DNA from: DASVRZ01 sp038230215 | Lineage (GTDB): Bacteria > Verrucomicrobiota > Verrucomicrobiia > Chthoniobacterales > DASVRZ01 | Length of the DNA: 64,000 bases | Assembly: GCA_038230215.1 (NCBI GenBank) | Contig: JBBRNR010000006.1 | Coordinates: forward strand, 124,001-188,000 | Direction: 5' to 3' | Shown here: piece by piece, positions 8,064-16,265 of the stretch | Layout of the letters: each line of letters begins with the position of its first letter | Position numbering within the stretch: position 1 is the stretch's first letter | The notes under the pieces: model-generated | Databases searched by the model: none | The model's input: the letters and a program-made list of their open reading frames with translations, nothing else | What the model was told of the DNA's origin: nothing | Program-made: the position numbers and the translations under genes

Positions 8064-8753
8064 ATGTCCTCCTGCTCGATCTACTTCGCTGGCGAGCTTT
8101 TCAGCGCCAAGCATCTTTACGGAAACGTCCTCCTGGCCGAGGCGATCTACGAGCTTTCTGCGGGCAAATTTGTCTCTGTCGTGCCGCAAAATCTGGAGCA
8201 GCGCGAGACGACGGCGCACTCGATCCGCGACCAGGACATTCGCACCTGTCTGAGCTGCGATGTGGGGTTGTTTCACTACGACGGACCGGAACTCGATTCG
8301 GGGACGGTGGTGGAATTTCTCTTCGCGAAGTTTGCCGACATTCCGTCTGTGTTGCTGCGGACCGACTTTCGCAAAGGCGGTGATCAAAGTGGAAACGAGG
8401 GCGGCGATCCGTGGAATCTGATGACGAGTTTTTTTCCGAGAACGGAGGTGATCACGCTGGATGCGATGTCGATTTACAAGGAGGCGTTTGCCGAAAACCG
8501 CGCGACCGCCGGTGAATTGCTAGAAAGCAAGGCGGGCACGGCAGCCTGCGATGCGATGACGCGTGTGATCGCCCAGCGCGTGATCCCAGCGCTGGAACGG
8601 GTGATCGCGCTGCCGCCGATTCTGGCACGGGAGAAGGCGGCCGCGGTTTATGATTGGCTGGCGGTGATGCCCGGTTTCCAGTCCGATGCGAAGGCGAATG
8701 CGGATTTCATGATGGGGCAATTGCAAAAAAAGCTGGGCCGCGAGCTGCTTTGA
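8064..8753 (+). CDS. Nucleoside 2-deoxyribosyltransferase family protein
   Basis: The 229-residue product starts MSSCSIYFAGELFSAKHLYGN, as in the nucleoside 2-deoxyribosyltransferase superfamily (Rossmann-like N-terminal strand and the loop that binds deoxyribose). It has the family's HYDGPELDSGTVVEFLFAKF segment, in which Asp and Glu residues are the expected catalytic positions. Family members swap bases on deoxynucleosides or hydrolyse N-glycosidic bonds of nucleoside monophosphates; the substrate cannot be told here. Length exceeds the simple 150-170-residue enzymes, with an added helical C-terminus. ATG 8064 is chosen because upstream in-frame ATGs would overlap the divergent yebC start. 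Confidence 0.8.
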   Translation: MSSCSIYFAGELFSAKHLYGNVLLAEAIYELSAGKFVSVVPQNLEQRETTAHSIRDQDIRTCLSCDVGLFHYDGPELDSGTVVEFLFAKFADIPSVLLRTDFRKGGDQSGNEGGDPWNLMTSFFPRTEVITLDAMSIYKEAFAENRATAGELLESKAGTAACDAMTRVIAQRVIPALERVIALPPILAREKAAAVYDWLAVMPGFQSDAKANADFMMGQLQKKLGRELL

Positions 8754-8760
8754 AATCGCT

Positions 8761-8781
8761 GATCCGAGTCTGACTCGAATC
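8761..8781. promoter_or_regulatory. 21-base near-perfect dyad upstream of the sigma-factor operon
   Basis: A palindrome with 10-base arms, one mismatched pair and a single central base: CGAGTC-T-GACTCG at its core (8765-8777), with GAT and ATC at the outer ends. It lies 7 bases after the deoxyribosyltransferase stop and about 170 bases before the ECF sigma-factor start. The short central spacing suits a dimeric repressor or activator site better than a terminator, and no T-run follows. No regulator is assigned. Confidence 0.3.
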
Positions 8782-8948
8782 ATTTTCTGAACATCTCCGG
8801 GCCGGCTTTGTCTGAGACGATGGTGAACTTTTTAGCCCGCCCGCACTTATCCAGAAACGAATAGATTCTTGTGACTGCCTCTGTATTTTCTGGAAATATC
8901 CCGCTCGTCCGGCCAATCTCCGCCCCCGCTCCCGAACGGACGGAACGC

Positions 8949-9557
8949 ATGGACCCGACCCCAACACCCAACGCGACTCCAACCGCGACCGAGGACGCCC
9001 AGCTAGTCGCGCGCACCCAGGCCGGAGATGCGTCGGCCTTTGATGACCTGGTTAGGAAATACACCCAGCGTCTCTACGGTTTGGTCTATAACATGACTTC
9101 GAATCACGAGGACACGAACGACCTGCTGCAGGATATTTTCTCGAAGGCCTATCGCGCCATCGGCGGTTTTCAAGGCAAGTCGAGCTTTTACACTTGGGTG
9201 CATTCCATCGGGGTGAACATGACGATTAATTTCCTAAAAAAGCGCGGACGCCGTTTCCACATGAGCCTCGACGACATCGACGGCGGCATCCAGAACGACA
9301 AGGAATTCATCGAACTCACGGCGAGTTCCAACCCCGTGCGCGACAACGACTTAATGGAGCTGCAGCAAAGATTGAACATGGCCATGCAAAAGCTGTCGAA
9401 TGAACACAGAGCTGTCGTGACCATGTTCGATATTCAGGGAATGCCGCACGCTGAGATCAGCAAAATCCTGAATGTCTCCGAGGGCACAGTCCGCTCCAGA
9501 CTTTTCTACGCGCATCGCCAACTGCAAAATTATCTCGAGGAATTTCGCAAAAACTAA
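8949..9557 (+). CDS. RNA polymerase sigma factor, ECF (sigma-70) subfamily
   Basis: The 202-residue protein has ECF architecture: region 2 at roughly residues 20-100 (FDDLVRKYTQRLYGLVYNM, then DTNDLLQDIFSKAYRAI) and region 4 at about 140-195 (LSNEHRAVVTMFDIQGM, then EISKILNVSEGTVRSRLFYA, a helix-turn-helix that reads the -35 element). ECF factors direct polymerase to envelope or stress regulons and are usually held by a membrane anti-sigma factor. The ATG at 8949 removes an unlikely N-terminal extension in the same frame. The next gene begins 16 bases downstream and is a candidate anti-sigma factor. Confidence 0.93.
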   Translation: MDPTPTPNATPTATEDAQLVARTQAGDASAFDDLVRKYTQRLYGLVYNMTSNHEDTNDLLQDIFSKAYRAIGGFQGKSSFYTWVHSIGVNMTINFLKKRGRRFHMSLDDIDGGIQNDKEFIELTASSNPVRDNDLMELQQRLNMAMQKLSNEHRAVVTMFDIQGMPHAEISKILNVSEGTVRSRLFYAHRQLQNYLEEFRKN

Positions 9558-9573
9558 CACTTCAAAAATACTC

Positions 9574-10059
9574 ATGGACGACGAATTTAAGGAACTGCAA
9601 ACCCTCCTCCGCCTCAAAAAATACGAGCAGCCCCCACAGGGCTTTGAGAGTTACGGCGAACGTTTCTTAAAGGAATTTCATCGCCGTCAGCGTTGGGAGG
9701 CCTCGCAAAAAACTGGCCTTGCCGCACTCTGGGACTCCGTCGCGGGGTTCTTCGAAGAATTCACCGTCCCGCGCTACGCTTATGCTGCGGCACTCGCCGT
9801 TTTCGGAGCGGTGGCATTGGGTATCAATGGCTTGCAACCGGTGAATTCGGGAAACCAGGTCGCTGCGGCGGCACCGATTTCACCGCGAGTCGTTTCCGAA
9901 TCACCCCGTGCGCTTGCGTTGAATTCACCGCTCGATCTCTCGGATCTGGAAGTGCAATCGCAGATGAACGCGGGTAGCCGCGCCGCTAATGTCGGCACCC
10001 AGCCGCGCTATATTCTCGACAGTCGCCCGGCCAGTTTCGACGCGTCCTTCAGCTTCTAG
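9574..10059 (+). CDS. Small single-pass membrane protein, candidate anti-sigma factor
   Basis: This 161-residue protein has a charged cytoplasmic-type N-terminus (MDDEFKELQTLLRLKKYEQP), one hydrophobic segment around residues 70-90 (YAYAAALAVFGAVALGING) and a periplasmic-type C-terminus rich in Ala, Ser and Pro. That topology and its place 16 bases after the ECF sigma gene suggest an anti-sigma role. The zinc anti-sigma signature (H-x3-C-x2-C) is absent and I see no sequence match to a named family, so the call rests on context. The HtrA-like gene follows after 25 bases. Confidence 0.6.
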   Translation: MDDEFKELQTLLRLKKYEQPPQGFESYGERFLKEFHRRQRWEASQKTGLAALWDSVAGFFEEFTVPRYAYAAALAVFGAVALGINGLQPVNSGNQVAAAAPISPRVVSESPRALALNSPLDLSDLEVQSQMNAGSRAANVGTQPRYILDSRPASFDASFSF

Positions 10060-10084
10060 GCGTCCACTCGTTCCGGCTTTACTG

Positions 10085-11113
10085 ATGTCTCCCCGATTCA
10101 TTCCAGCCGCCTCCATCGCCTTACTAGTCGGCTGGGCCGCGCCCCAGGTGCTTGCGGAGGAAAACGTTCTCTCTTCCATGACGGAGGCGGTGCAGACTGT
10201 CTTCCAAAACACTAAGTCCGCCGTGGTGAAAATCCGCGCCAGCGACAAGCATGGCCGCTGCGTTGGCAGTGGATTTTTCATTGATCCCAATGGCACGATC
10301 TACACGACCTACGCTGTCGCCGGCGAGGCCGACAACATTGTCGTAGAATCCGGTGGCCACCAATACAATGCGACTCGACTTGTGGCCGACTCGCGGAGTG
10401 GCATCGCGCTGCTAAAAGTGGATGCGAGCACACCGTTTTTGCCGATAGGAAAATCCGCTGAGCTAACCATTGCCTCGCCCGTGGTCACCGTCGGCTATCC
10501 GATGGATCTGCCGATCACGCCGATGTTAGGCTTTGTCGGTGGCTTTGATCTGCAATATCTTCACCGCTACTTCACCACCACGCACATTCGCGCGAATGTC
10601 TCCGTCCAGCGCGGAGAAAGTGGTGCGCCGCTTATCAACACTCAGGGCGAGGTCGTCGGCATCCTCATCAGCGGATTGGATGGGGGAGCGGCCTGCTATG
10701 CACTGCCCATCGAGGCGGCGGAAAAAATTCGCAGCGATTACGTTCGTTATGGCGAAGTGCGCCACGGCTGGATCGGCATCACGGTGGCCGAAGGCGATGT
10801 CTCACACGAAGGATCGCTCGCGCTTATCGACAACCTTGGCGAGGACACGCCCGCTTCTCATTCCGGCATCAAAAAAGGCGACACTCTCGTTCGCATCGGG
10901 CATGTGGTCGTGACGCGGCCTGAGGATGTTCTAAATGGCTCTTTTTTTCTAACCGCCGGGGAAAAAATTCCCGTGGAAGTCGTCCGGGACGGGCAGCATC
11001 TGAGTTTCAATGTCGCCGCCGTGGAGCATCCCTTCAGCGAAAAAGCGCGCGCCGCCGGAGCGCTAACGAAGTCGGACTTTGGAGAAGCCCTCAGCCTAAC
11101 TTCGGGGAACTAA
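10085..11113 (+). CDS. HtrA/DegP-like protein with degraded catalytic triad, PDZ domain
   Basis: The 342-residue protein has a signal peptide ending near VLAEE, a trypsin-like domain (about residues 30-225) and a C-terminal PDZ domain (about 240-335, with HSGIKKGDTLVRIGHVVV). Against DegP the alignable blocks are clear. DegP TNNHVV corresponds to TTYAVA, so the catalytic His is Ala77. DegP RSDIAL corresponds to RSGIAL, so the Asp is Gly106. The nucleophile block RGESGAP keeps Ser179. It is therefore probably not a protease and may act as a periplasmic peptide sensor or chaperone. It closes the ECF sigma operon, and its stop overlaps the convergent dgt stop by four bases. Confidence 0.85.
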   Translation: MSPRFIPAASIALLVGWAAPQVLAEENVLSSMTEAVQTVFQNTKSAVVKIRASDKHGRCVGSGFFIDPNGTIYTTYAVAGEADNIVVESGGHQYNATRLVADSRSGIALLKVDASTPFLPIGKSAELTIASPVVTVGYPMDLPITPMLGFVGGFDLQYLHRYFTTTHIRANVSVQRGESGAPLINTQGEVVGILISGLDGGAACYALPIEAAEKIRSDYVRYGEVRHGWIGITVAEGDVSHEGSLALIDNLGEDTPASHSGIKKGDTLVRIGHVVVTRPEDVLNGSFFLTAGEKIPVEVVRDGQHLSFNVAAVEHPFSEKARAAGALTKSDFGEALSLTSGN

Positions 11114-12387
11114 ATCTCCATCAAGGATCCGAAGTCCGGATCGAACAATCGCTTATAAGTCCGAATGGCAAATCCGTCCGTCATTCCGGCTAGATAATCG
11201 CACATCAGGCGGACGCGTTTTTGCGGCGCACTTTCCGCGAGCAGCGCTTTCTCCACCGCCGCAGGAAAGAGCGAAAAATCAACCGAGTTAGGTTCCACTG
11301 CAAAAGCTAGAAACGCCTCGAACACCCGCTCGATGATGCGGTCGCCCTTGTGCTCCAGCTGCCGCAATTGCGGACTCCAGAAGACCAGCTCCCGCGCCAC
11401 GCGTTTATAGAATTCCGCCTCCTCCCTCACCTTCGCATCCACGACGAGGCGAAAAGCATGTCGATTGGTTAGATCGCTTAGAAATCCATTCGCCTCTACG
11501 AGATGAACCGCGTGAATGTAGTCGCCCACTTTCCTGCCAAAGACCGGCTCCGGGCGGCGCGACTTGATAACACCCAGTAAAATTTCCAGCGCGTTCGCCT
11601 CGATTGCACTCAGACTTCGCTGTGCAGCCCAGGCCTCGACCATTTCCAGCCGGAGAAATCCGCCGTTAATGCAATCGACCAGATCGTTTAGCGAATATGC
11701 CGTGTCGTCAGCCCAATCCATAATCTGGCACTCAATGCTGCGCAGGCCGTTGCGCGCCTTGCCAGGACTGAGCGCTTCGGGCCAGGATTGGCTGCCAACG
11801 ACCCAGGTTAGCAAGCCCGCGTCATCATCGTAGAGATAGTGGTTTCTGGAGCCGCCGGCCTCTAAAAAGAGCGTCTTGTATTTCAAGATGCCGTCCACAA
11901 ATGCGCGAGTCGGATTCAACCCACGCCGACCCGCGTCGCTGCTGTAAATCGTCCGCGTGATCATACGCAGACTTTGCGCGTTTCCCTCAAATCCGCCGTA
12001 GCCGCCCGACATCAGGCGATGCAGCGTCCGCTCGCCCGCATGACCGAACGGCGGATGCCCCAAATCATGCGCCAGACAGCCGGCTTCCACGAGATCGGCA
12101 TCGATGAAAAAATCGTCACTCAACGGATCGCCTTTTCGTTTCAAAAACTGACAGATCGAACGCCCGATCTGCGCGACTTCAATGGAATGCGTCAGTCGTG
12201 TACGATAGAAATCATACTCGCCCGAGAGGAACACCTGGGTCTTCGCCTGCAGCCGCCGAAATGCCGCCGTGTAAATCACTCGATCCCGCTCCACCTCAAA
12301 TGGACTTCGATAGGAATCTTCCAGCCCTGGCCCCGACAAAAGCTCAGTATCGAAGGCCGAATAAAATGTGTTCACGAGCCGCAGCAT
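11110..12387 (-). CDS. dgt: dGTPase-like HD-domain triphosphohydrolase
   Basis: Dgt proteins hydrolyse dGTP (or other dNTPs) to the nucleoside and triphosphate. The 425-residue product has SPFEVERDRVIYTAAFRRLQAKTQV near the N-terminus, the HD metal centre RLTHSIEVAQIGRSI and CLAHDLGHPPFGHAGE, and the downstream ECQIMDWADDTAYSLNDL segment with the last metal-binding Asp. All metal ligands look intact. ATG 12387 gives MLRLVNTFYSAFD; an upstream ATG at 12414 adds nine residues. The gene is divergent from the YhaM-like gene, with 68 bases between starts, and converges on the HtrA-like gene. Confidence 0.92.
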   Translation of the reverse strand: MLRLVNTFYSAFDTELLSGPGLEDSYRSPFEVERDRVIYTAAFRRLQAKTQVFLSGEYDFYRTRLTHSIEVAQIGRSICQFLKRKGDPLSDDFFIDADLVEAGCLAHDLGHPPFGHAGERTLHRLMSGGYGGFEGNAQSLRMITRTIYSSDAGRRGLNPTRAFVDGILKYKTLFLEAGGSRNHYLYDDDAGLLTWVVGSQSWPEALSPGKARNGLRSIECQIMDWADDTAYSLNDLVDCINGGFLRLEMVEAWAAQRSLSAIEANALEILLGVIKSRRPEPVFGRKVGDYIHAVHLVEANGFLSDLTNRHAFRLVVDAKVREEAEFYKRVARELVFWSPQLRQLEHKGDRIIERVFEAFLAFAVEPNSVDFSLFPAAVEKALLAESAPQKRVRLMCDYLAGMTDGFAIRTYKRLFDPDFGSLMEI

Positions 12388-12455
12388 AGCTAAACACCAT
12401 TTCGTCAGAAGCAAAAAAGTTTGCCCCCATTCTCTCGAAACGATTCAATCTCCAT

Positions 12456-13523
12456 GTGGATCTTCAAACTCTGGCTGCCCTCAAATCTTCCGCCGACGCA
12501 CAGCCCGTTCAAGGCCGTGTGCATGTGCAACTCGAGTCGGTTTGCAACAAGCTCACCCGCGACGGAAAACCGTTTCTGGAACTGCAATTTCTCGACGCCA
12601 CTGCGTCGATCACCGTGCGCGTCTGGAGCGATCATCCGGAGTATGCCAGCTACTCGAGGTTAGGAGCTGGCGAGTTTCACGAGCTGGCGGGCGAGTTCTA
12701 TCGCAATGGAAGTTTTGGAGTCGATGTTAGGAGATACTATCTACAGCCGATCGATGATGGGGAGCGCGATGTTCTTCTCGCAGGGCCGGCGGAGCTTCAA
12801 GAGAAACAAGCCGCAGACTACGCCGAGATATTGCGCTTGATCGAGACCATCTCGGATCCGCGGCTGCTAACCATTTGCCGAACGTTTACCGCCGAACTGG
12901 GGCCGCGCTTTTGCCGGAGCGCGGGGGCGCGTTTTGTGCATCACGCACGCCGCGGCGGACTGGTCGAGCACACTGCGCAAATGATGAGGACTGCCAATGT
13001 AGTTCAAGTCATTTATCCGTATCTAAACCGCGATCTTCTGCTCGCCGGGACGCTCTTGCACGACATCGGCAAGCTCTGGGAAAATCACGTTCCTGAGAAT
13101 GGATTCGGCATCACCCTCGACGAGCGCGGGGAATTGCTAGGCCACATCACCATCGGGGCAGAACTCGTGAACACACTCTGGCGTAAAATGCAGCCGCAGC
13201 TGGAGGAATGGGCGATGTTAGAACCCCCCACCGAGCAGGTGCGTCTGCATCTGTTGCATCTCGTCGCTTCGCATCACGGCTCGCACGAGTTTGGCTCGCC
13301 TGTGGTGCCGAAAACACCGGAAGCCATCGCATTGAACATGATCGACAATCTAGACGCGAAGCTGGAAATTTTCGCGCAGGGCTACAAGACGCTGCCTCTG
13401 CTAACACCGCACATTCACGACAAGGTGCGACCGCTAAATCACCACCTGATTAGGCCGCTTCCCAGCTATTTTCCGTCAGTCGAGGCGGAGGAAGACCAGC
13501 CTCCCGCATTTGCCGAAGAGTAA
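12456..13523 (+). CDS. YhaM-type 3'-5' exoribonuclease (OB fold plus HD domain)
   Basis: The 355-residue protein begins (GTG start) with an OB-fold nucleic-acid-binding region: VQGRVHVQLESVCNKLTRDGKPFLELQFLD then VRVWSD. An HD hydrolase domain follows with VHHARRGGLVEHTAQMM, GTLLHDIGKLWEN, LGHITIGAELV and LLHLVASHHG. That order matches YhaM, a Mn-dependent exoribonuclease also able to attack DNA. Substrate preference is inferred from the family. The coding end overlaps the convergent gluQ gene by 74 bases (13450-13523), with both reading frames well supported. Confidence 0.88.
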   Translation: MDLQTLAALKSSADAQPVQGRVHVQLESVCNKLTRDGKPFLELQFLDATASITVRVWSDHPEYASYSRLGAGEFHELAGEFYRNGSFGVDVRRYYLQPIDDGERDVLLAGPAELQEKQAADYAEILRLIETISDPRLLTICRTFTAELGPRFCRSAGARFVHHARRGGLVEHTAQMMRTANVVQVIYPYLNRDLLLAGTLLHDIGKLWENHVPENGFGITLDERGELLGHITIGAELVNTLWRKMQPQLEEWAMLEPPTEQVRLHLLHLVASHHGSHEFGSPVVPKTPEAIALNMIDNLDAKLEIFAQGYKTLPLLTPHIHDKVRPLNHHLIRPLPSYFPSVEAEEDQPPAFAEE

Positions 13524-14271
13524 ATGCGCCGGTGCGCTTGGCCAGCCGACTTCCAGTCGAATCAAGCACGAGCGGAGTGTGATAAAAATGAGGCGGCGTT
13601 AGATCCAAGGCGCGATAAACTAACAACTGACGGAAGGTCGATCTAACCAAATCCTCACCGCGCACCACTTCGGTGATTTTCATCGCGGCGTCGTCCACTG
13701 CGACCGCCAGTTCGTAGGCGGGAACGCCGTCTTTTCTCCAGACTAGGAAATCGCCGAAGTCGCGCCCCGCCACGGCGGTTTGTCGGCCGAGACGTCCATC
13801 GTTAAAGAGAATCTCCTCGCCATCGGGAACACGGAAGCGCCAATTGCACGGCTCGTGGATACCAGCCGCGGTCTGGTTTCTGCAAGTGCCAGGGTAAATC
13901 GGCTCCTCCTCATGTGGTGCACCCGCCGCTGTGAGCACGTCCCTGCGCGTGCAAAAACATGGATAGATCGCTCCGGTTTCTAACAAATTATTCCAAGCCC
14001 CCGAGTAGTCGCGTCGGCTCTGGTAAATGGGATCGCCGCTCCACTCCAGCCCACACCACCGCAGATCTTCCAACATCGCCGTCACATATGCTGGCTTGCA
14101 GCGAGTTTGATCCAAATCTTCTATGCGCAAAAGCAATTCGCCCCCATGCTCACGCGCCCGTTCCTGCGCCGCTAGAAACGTCCTAGCATGGCCCATATGC
14201 AAGTGGCCTGTGGGCGAGGGGGCCAGTCGTCCGCGATAGTTAATAGCCAGAGGCGGTGGGTCATCCATCAT
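13450..14271 (-). CDS. gluQ: Glutamyl-Q tRNA(Asp) synthetase
   Basis: GluQRS activates glutamate without tRNA and attaches it to queuosine-34 of tRNA-Asp. The protein is a truncated GluRS: 273 residues with the catalytic Rossmann domain but no anticodon-binding domain. It shows RLAPSPTGHLHMGHARTFL (HIGH motif), LLRIEDLDQTRC, the zinc-binding CFCTRRD with a distant YPGTC, and SRLAKRTGAFTLRQM in place of KMSKS. ATG 14271 or 14268 fit equally. The gene's 3' end overlaps the YhaM-type gene by 74 bases, and its first bases overlap the vapC stop by 11. Confidence 0.95.
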   Translation of the reverse strand: MMDDPPPLAINYRGRLAPSPTGHLHMGHARTFLAAQERAREHGGELLLRIEDLDQTRCKPAYVTAMLEDLRWCGLEWSGDPIYQSRRDYSGAWNNLLETGAIYPCFCTRRDVLTAAGAPHEEEPIYPGTCRNQTAAGIHEPCNWRFRVPDGEEILFNDGRLGRQTAVAGRDFGDFLVWRKDGVPAYELAVAVDDAAMKITEVVRGEDLVRSTFRQLLVYRALDLTPPHFYHTPLVLDSTGSRLAKRTGAFTLRQMREAGLPPPRLTENSWEAA

Positions 14272-14680
14272 TCACAAAACGGCCGCCGGGCCCGGGAATG
14301 TAGAGTTGCAGGAAGCCTTTGTCGGCCATTTCGCGGAAGTGTTTGTCCTGCGCATAGACTCGGTAGCCGCGCCTTGCCGCGATCCCGGCGATCATGGCAT
14401 CCACCCAGGGCACTGTGATTCCTGCCGCGCGCAAATGTTGATAAAATTGAGCCGTTTGCTCCCAGAGCCGCTCCGATTCCGGGATATAGGGAATGAGGTC
14501 GAAGAGTTCCAAAATTCGCGGCTCCTCATTTTTCCTGGCACCACCGAGCACTTCCATCTTTACAGGTCCGCAAAGAACAGCGGCAAATTCGGAAACAAGA
14601 TTTTCCACGGCCAGGCTCACAGCCATGTCGCCGTGTGGCCGGAACAACTCAATCCAAACCGATGAATCGACGAGAATCAT
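14261..14680 (-). CDS. vapC: PIN-domain toxin, VapC family
   Basis: The 139-residue protein begins MILVDSSVWIELFR, the first acidic residue (Asp5) of a PIN ribonuclease. CGPVKMEVLGG supplies the conserved Glu, and VPWVDAMIAGIAARRG then VYAQDKHFREM carry the later Asp residues. VapC toxins are Mg-dependent ribonucleases that cut tRNA or rRNA. The antitoxin gene ends 8 bases upstream on the same strand, the standard antitoxin-first order. The catalytic set looks complete, so the toxin is probably functional. Confidence 0.92.
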   Translation of the reverse strand: MILVDSSVWIELFRPHGDMAVSLAVENLVSEFAAVLCGPVKMEVLGGARKNEEPRILELFDLIPYIPESERLWEQTAQFYQHLRAAGITVPWVDAMIAGIAARRGYRVYAQDKHFREMADKGFLQLYIPGPGGRFVNDG

Positions 14681-14688
14681 CAGTTGGA

Positions 14689-14952
14689 CTAAGCCTTCGG
14701 AAGTTTTTTGGCCACCGCACGATAACTCACCTGCCGACGCGTCGGGAGAGGGTCGGCGATTTCCTCCAGCTCATCGTTGGTCTGCCCGTAATTCAGGGGA
14801 TCCTCCCTGAGGGCACGAATCATCGCGACGGCTTTCTGACGTTTCGTAAACATCTCGGCGGCCTTGGCAATGGCGGCACTCATTTTCCGTTCACCAGTCA
14901 TTTCCATGATCTGCTCGACGACTTTGTCGTCCATTTCGACGCTGATTCTCAT
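14689..14952 (-). CDS. vapB: VapB-type antitoxin
   Basis: The 87-residue product starts MRISVEMDDKVVEQIMEMTG, a beta-strand plus helix as in ribbon-helix-helix antitoxins that start with a TxxxDxxL-like segment. The later part (AMIRALREDPLNYGQTND) would be the toxin-wrapping tail. VapB proteins neutralise VapC and repress their own operon. The ATG at 14952 is chosen because the longer in-frame start at 15033 adds a segment with no antitoxin character. The partner toxin starts 8 bases downstream. Confidence 0.82.
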   Translation of the reverse strand: MRISVEMDDKVVEQIMEMTGERKMSAAIAKAAEMFTKRQKAVAMIRALREDPLNYGQTNDELEEIADPLPTRRQVSYRAVAKKLPKA

Positions 14953-15098
14953 CCCGCATTCTCCAGCAGAATGCAGCAAAGGCAAGTGCCATTTGCTGCA
15001 AATACCGGATTTGTTATTAATAATCCGATGCAACCGTTACCCATAGCCAAGTCGAATTTTTAATTCCAAAATCCATTTTCCCGGTTCATCGTGGCTCT

Positions 15099-15920
15099 AT
15101 GGATTATTTTAACGACTGCACCGTCCTCATCACCGGGGCATCCTCGGGCATCGGTCGTGAATTTGCCCTGCAACTCGCGCCGTTTGCCTCGAATATCATC
15201 ATAGCCGCCCGGCGCATCGACAGGCTGGAGGCGCTCAAGTCGGAGATCGCAGAACTGCATCCCGAAACGAACATTTTCACCTACGGAATCGACCTCGCAA
15301 ATGGGCCGGAAACCGACATTTTTCTGGGTTGGCTCGATGAGACTGGACTCAAAGTGGATTTACTCATCAACAACGCCGGTCTCGGGGATCACGGACCTTT
15401 TTCTGAGGCGAATTGGACCCGCATTGAGCAGATGCTGGCCGTGAACATTTCCGCGCTGACGAAGCTCACGCATGCGCTCCTTCCGCAGATGCTGCGCAGT
15501 GGCGAGGGCGCGATTCTTAACGTGAGCTCTGTGGCCAGTCTTATGCCAGTGCCCTACCTCAATGTCTATGCGGCGACGAAGGCTTACGTGACTAGTTTTT
15601 CTGAGGGAATGCGGGCCGAATTGCGCGGGACTAACATCAGCGTCACCGCGCTCTGTCCCGGGCCCGTGCCCACCGAATTTGGCAAGCAGGCGACGCGAAT
15701 CGGGGAAAATGAGAAATTTGACATGAGCACTCCCGGCTTTCTCTCCGTGGATGCGGCTACGGCGGCCCGTGCGGGGTTGAGGGCGGTGGCGGCGGATCGC
15801 GCCAGAGCAGTGCCCGGTCTGACCATGTTTGTCGTGGCACTTTTACTAACCATTATTCCCATTTTTCTGATCCGGCCATTTCTGAGTTTGAGCGGATTGA
15901 AGCAACGCAAAAAACCATGA
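15099..15920 (+). CDS. Short-chain dehydrogenase/reductase, membrane-associated
   Basis: A classical SDR of 273 residues: VLITGASSGIGREFALQLA (NAD(P)-binding TGxxxGIG), LLINNAGLGDHG, the catalytic Ser in LNVSSVASLMPV and the YAATK active site. CPGPVPTEF follows, as in fatty-acid or ketone-reducing members. The C-terminus has a hydrophobic helix (VPGLTMFVVALLLTIIPIFL), so the enzyme may sit at the inner membrane. The substrate is unknown. The stop codon overlaps the start of the next gene by four bases (ATGA), indicating translational coupling with the TMEM14-like protein. Confidence 0.9.
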   Translation: MDYFNDCTVLITGASSGIGREFALQLAPFASNIIIAARRIDRLEALKSEIAELHPETNIFTYGIDLANGPETDIFLGWLDETGLKVDLLINNAGLGDHGPFSEANWTRIEQMLAVNISALTKLTHALLPQMLRSGEGAILNVSSVASLMPVPYLNVYAATKAYVTSFSEGMRAELRGTNISVTALCPGPVPTEFGKQATRIGENEKFDMSTPGFLSVDAATAARAGLRAVAADRARAVPGLTMFVVALLLTIIPIFLIRPFLSLSGLKQRKKP

Positions 15921-16252
15921 CTCCTCTCTCTCTCGCTGCCGTCTATTATTTTGTTTTCGCCACGCTCACGCAGATCGGCGGCATCATTGGTTTCATCAAG
16001 GCGAAGAGCAAAGCCTCGCTGATCGCCGGCCTGGTTTCCGGTGCGCTGCTGGACTTTGCTGGTATTTTGTTAATCATCAATCCGGAGCGCACGAAGATTG
16101 GATTGGGCGTCGGGTTGGTAGTCACACTTTTGTTACTGGGAAGATTTGCGCCGGCTTTTTTGCGGACGAAAAAATTCATGCCTGCGGGAATGATTTTTTT
16201 CCTTGGTTTGATCAGCCTAGCGCTGTCGATTTTGGCACTGGTTCGTTCCTAA
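15917..16252 (+). CDS. Small TMEM14-family membrane protein
   Basis: The 111-residue protein is almost entirely four hydrophobic helices, with the Gly-rich pattern IGGIIGFIKAKSKASLIAGLVSGALL, which is typical of the Tmemb_14 family. Eukaryotic relatives have been linked to porphyrin or fatty-acid transport; the bacterial ones are uncharacterised, so no function is given. It starts inside the SDR stop codon (4-base overlap). A shared job with the SDR, such as handling a lipid-like substrate, is a guess from this coupling. Confidence 0.8.
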   Translation: MTPLSLAAVYYFVFATLTQIGGIIGFIKAKSKASLIAGLVSGALLDFAGILLIINPERTKIGLGVGLVVTLLLLGRFAPAFLRTKKFMPAGMIFFLGLISLALSILALVRS

Positions 16253-16265
16253 CATCCGTTGTGGC

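Noticed and set aside
7271..8383. 370-codon plus-strand frame opposite yebC
   Set aside because: yebC on the minus strand has family motifs throughout; this frame is its complement.
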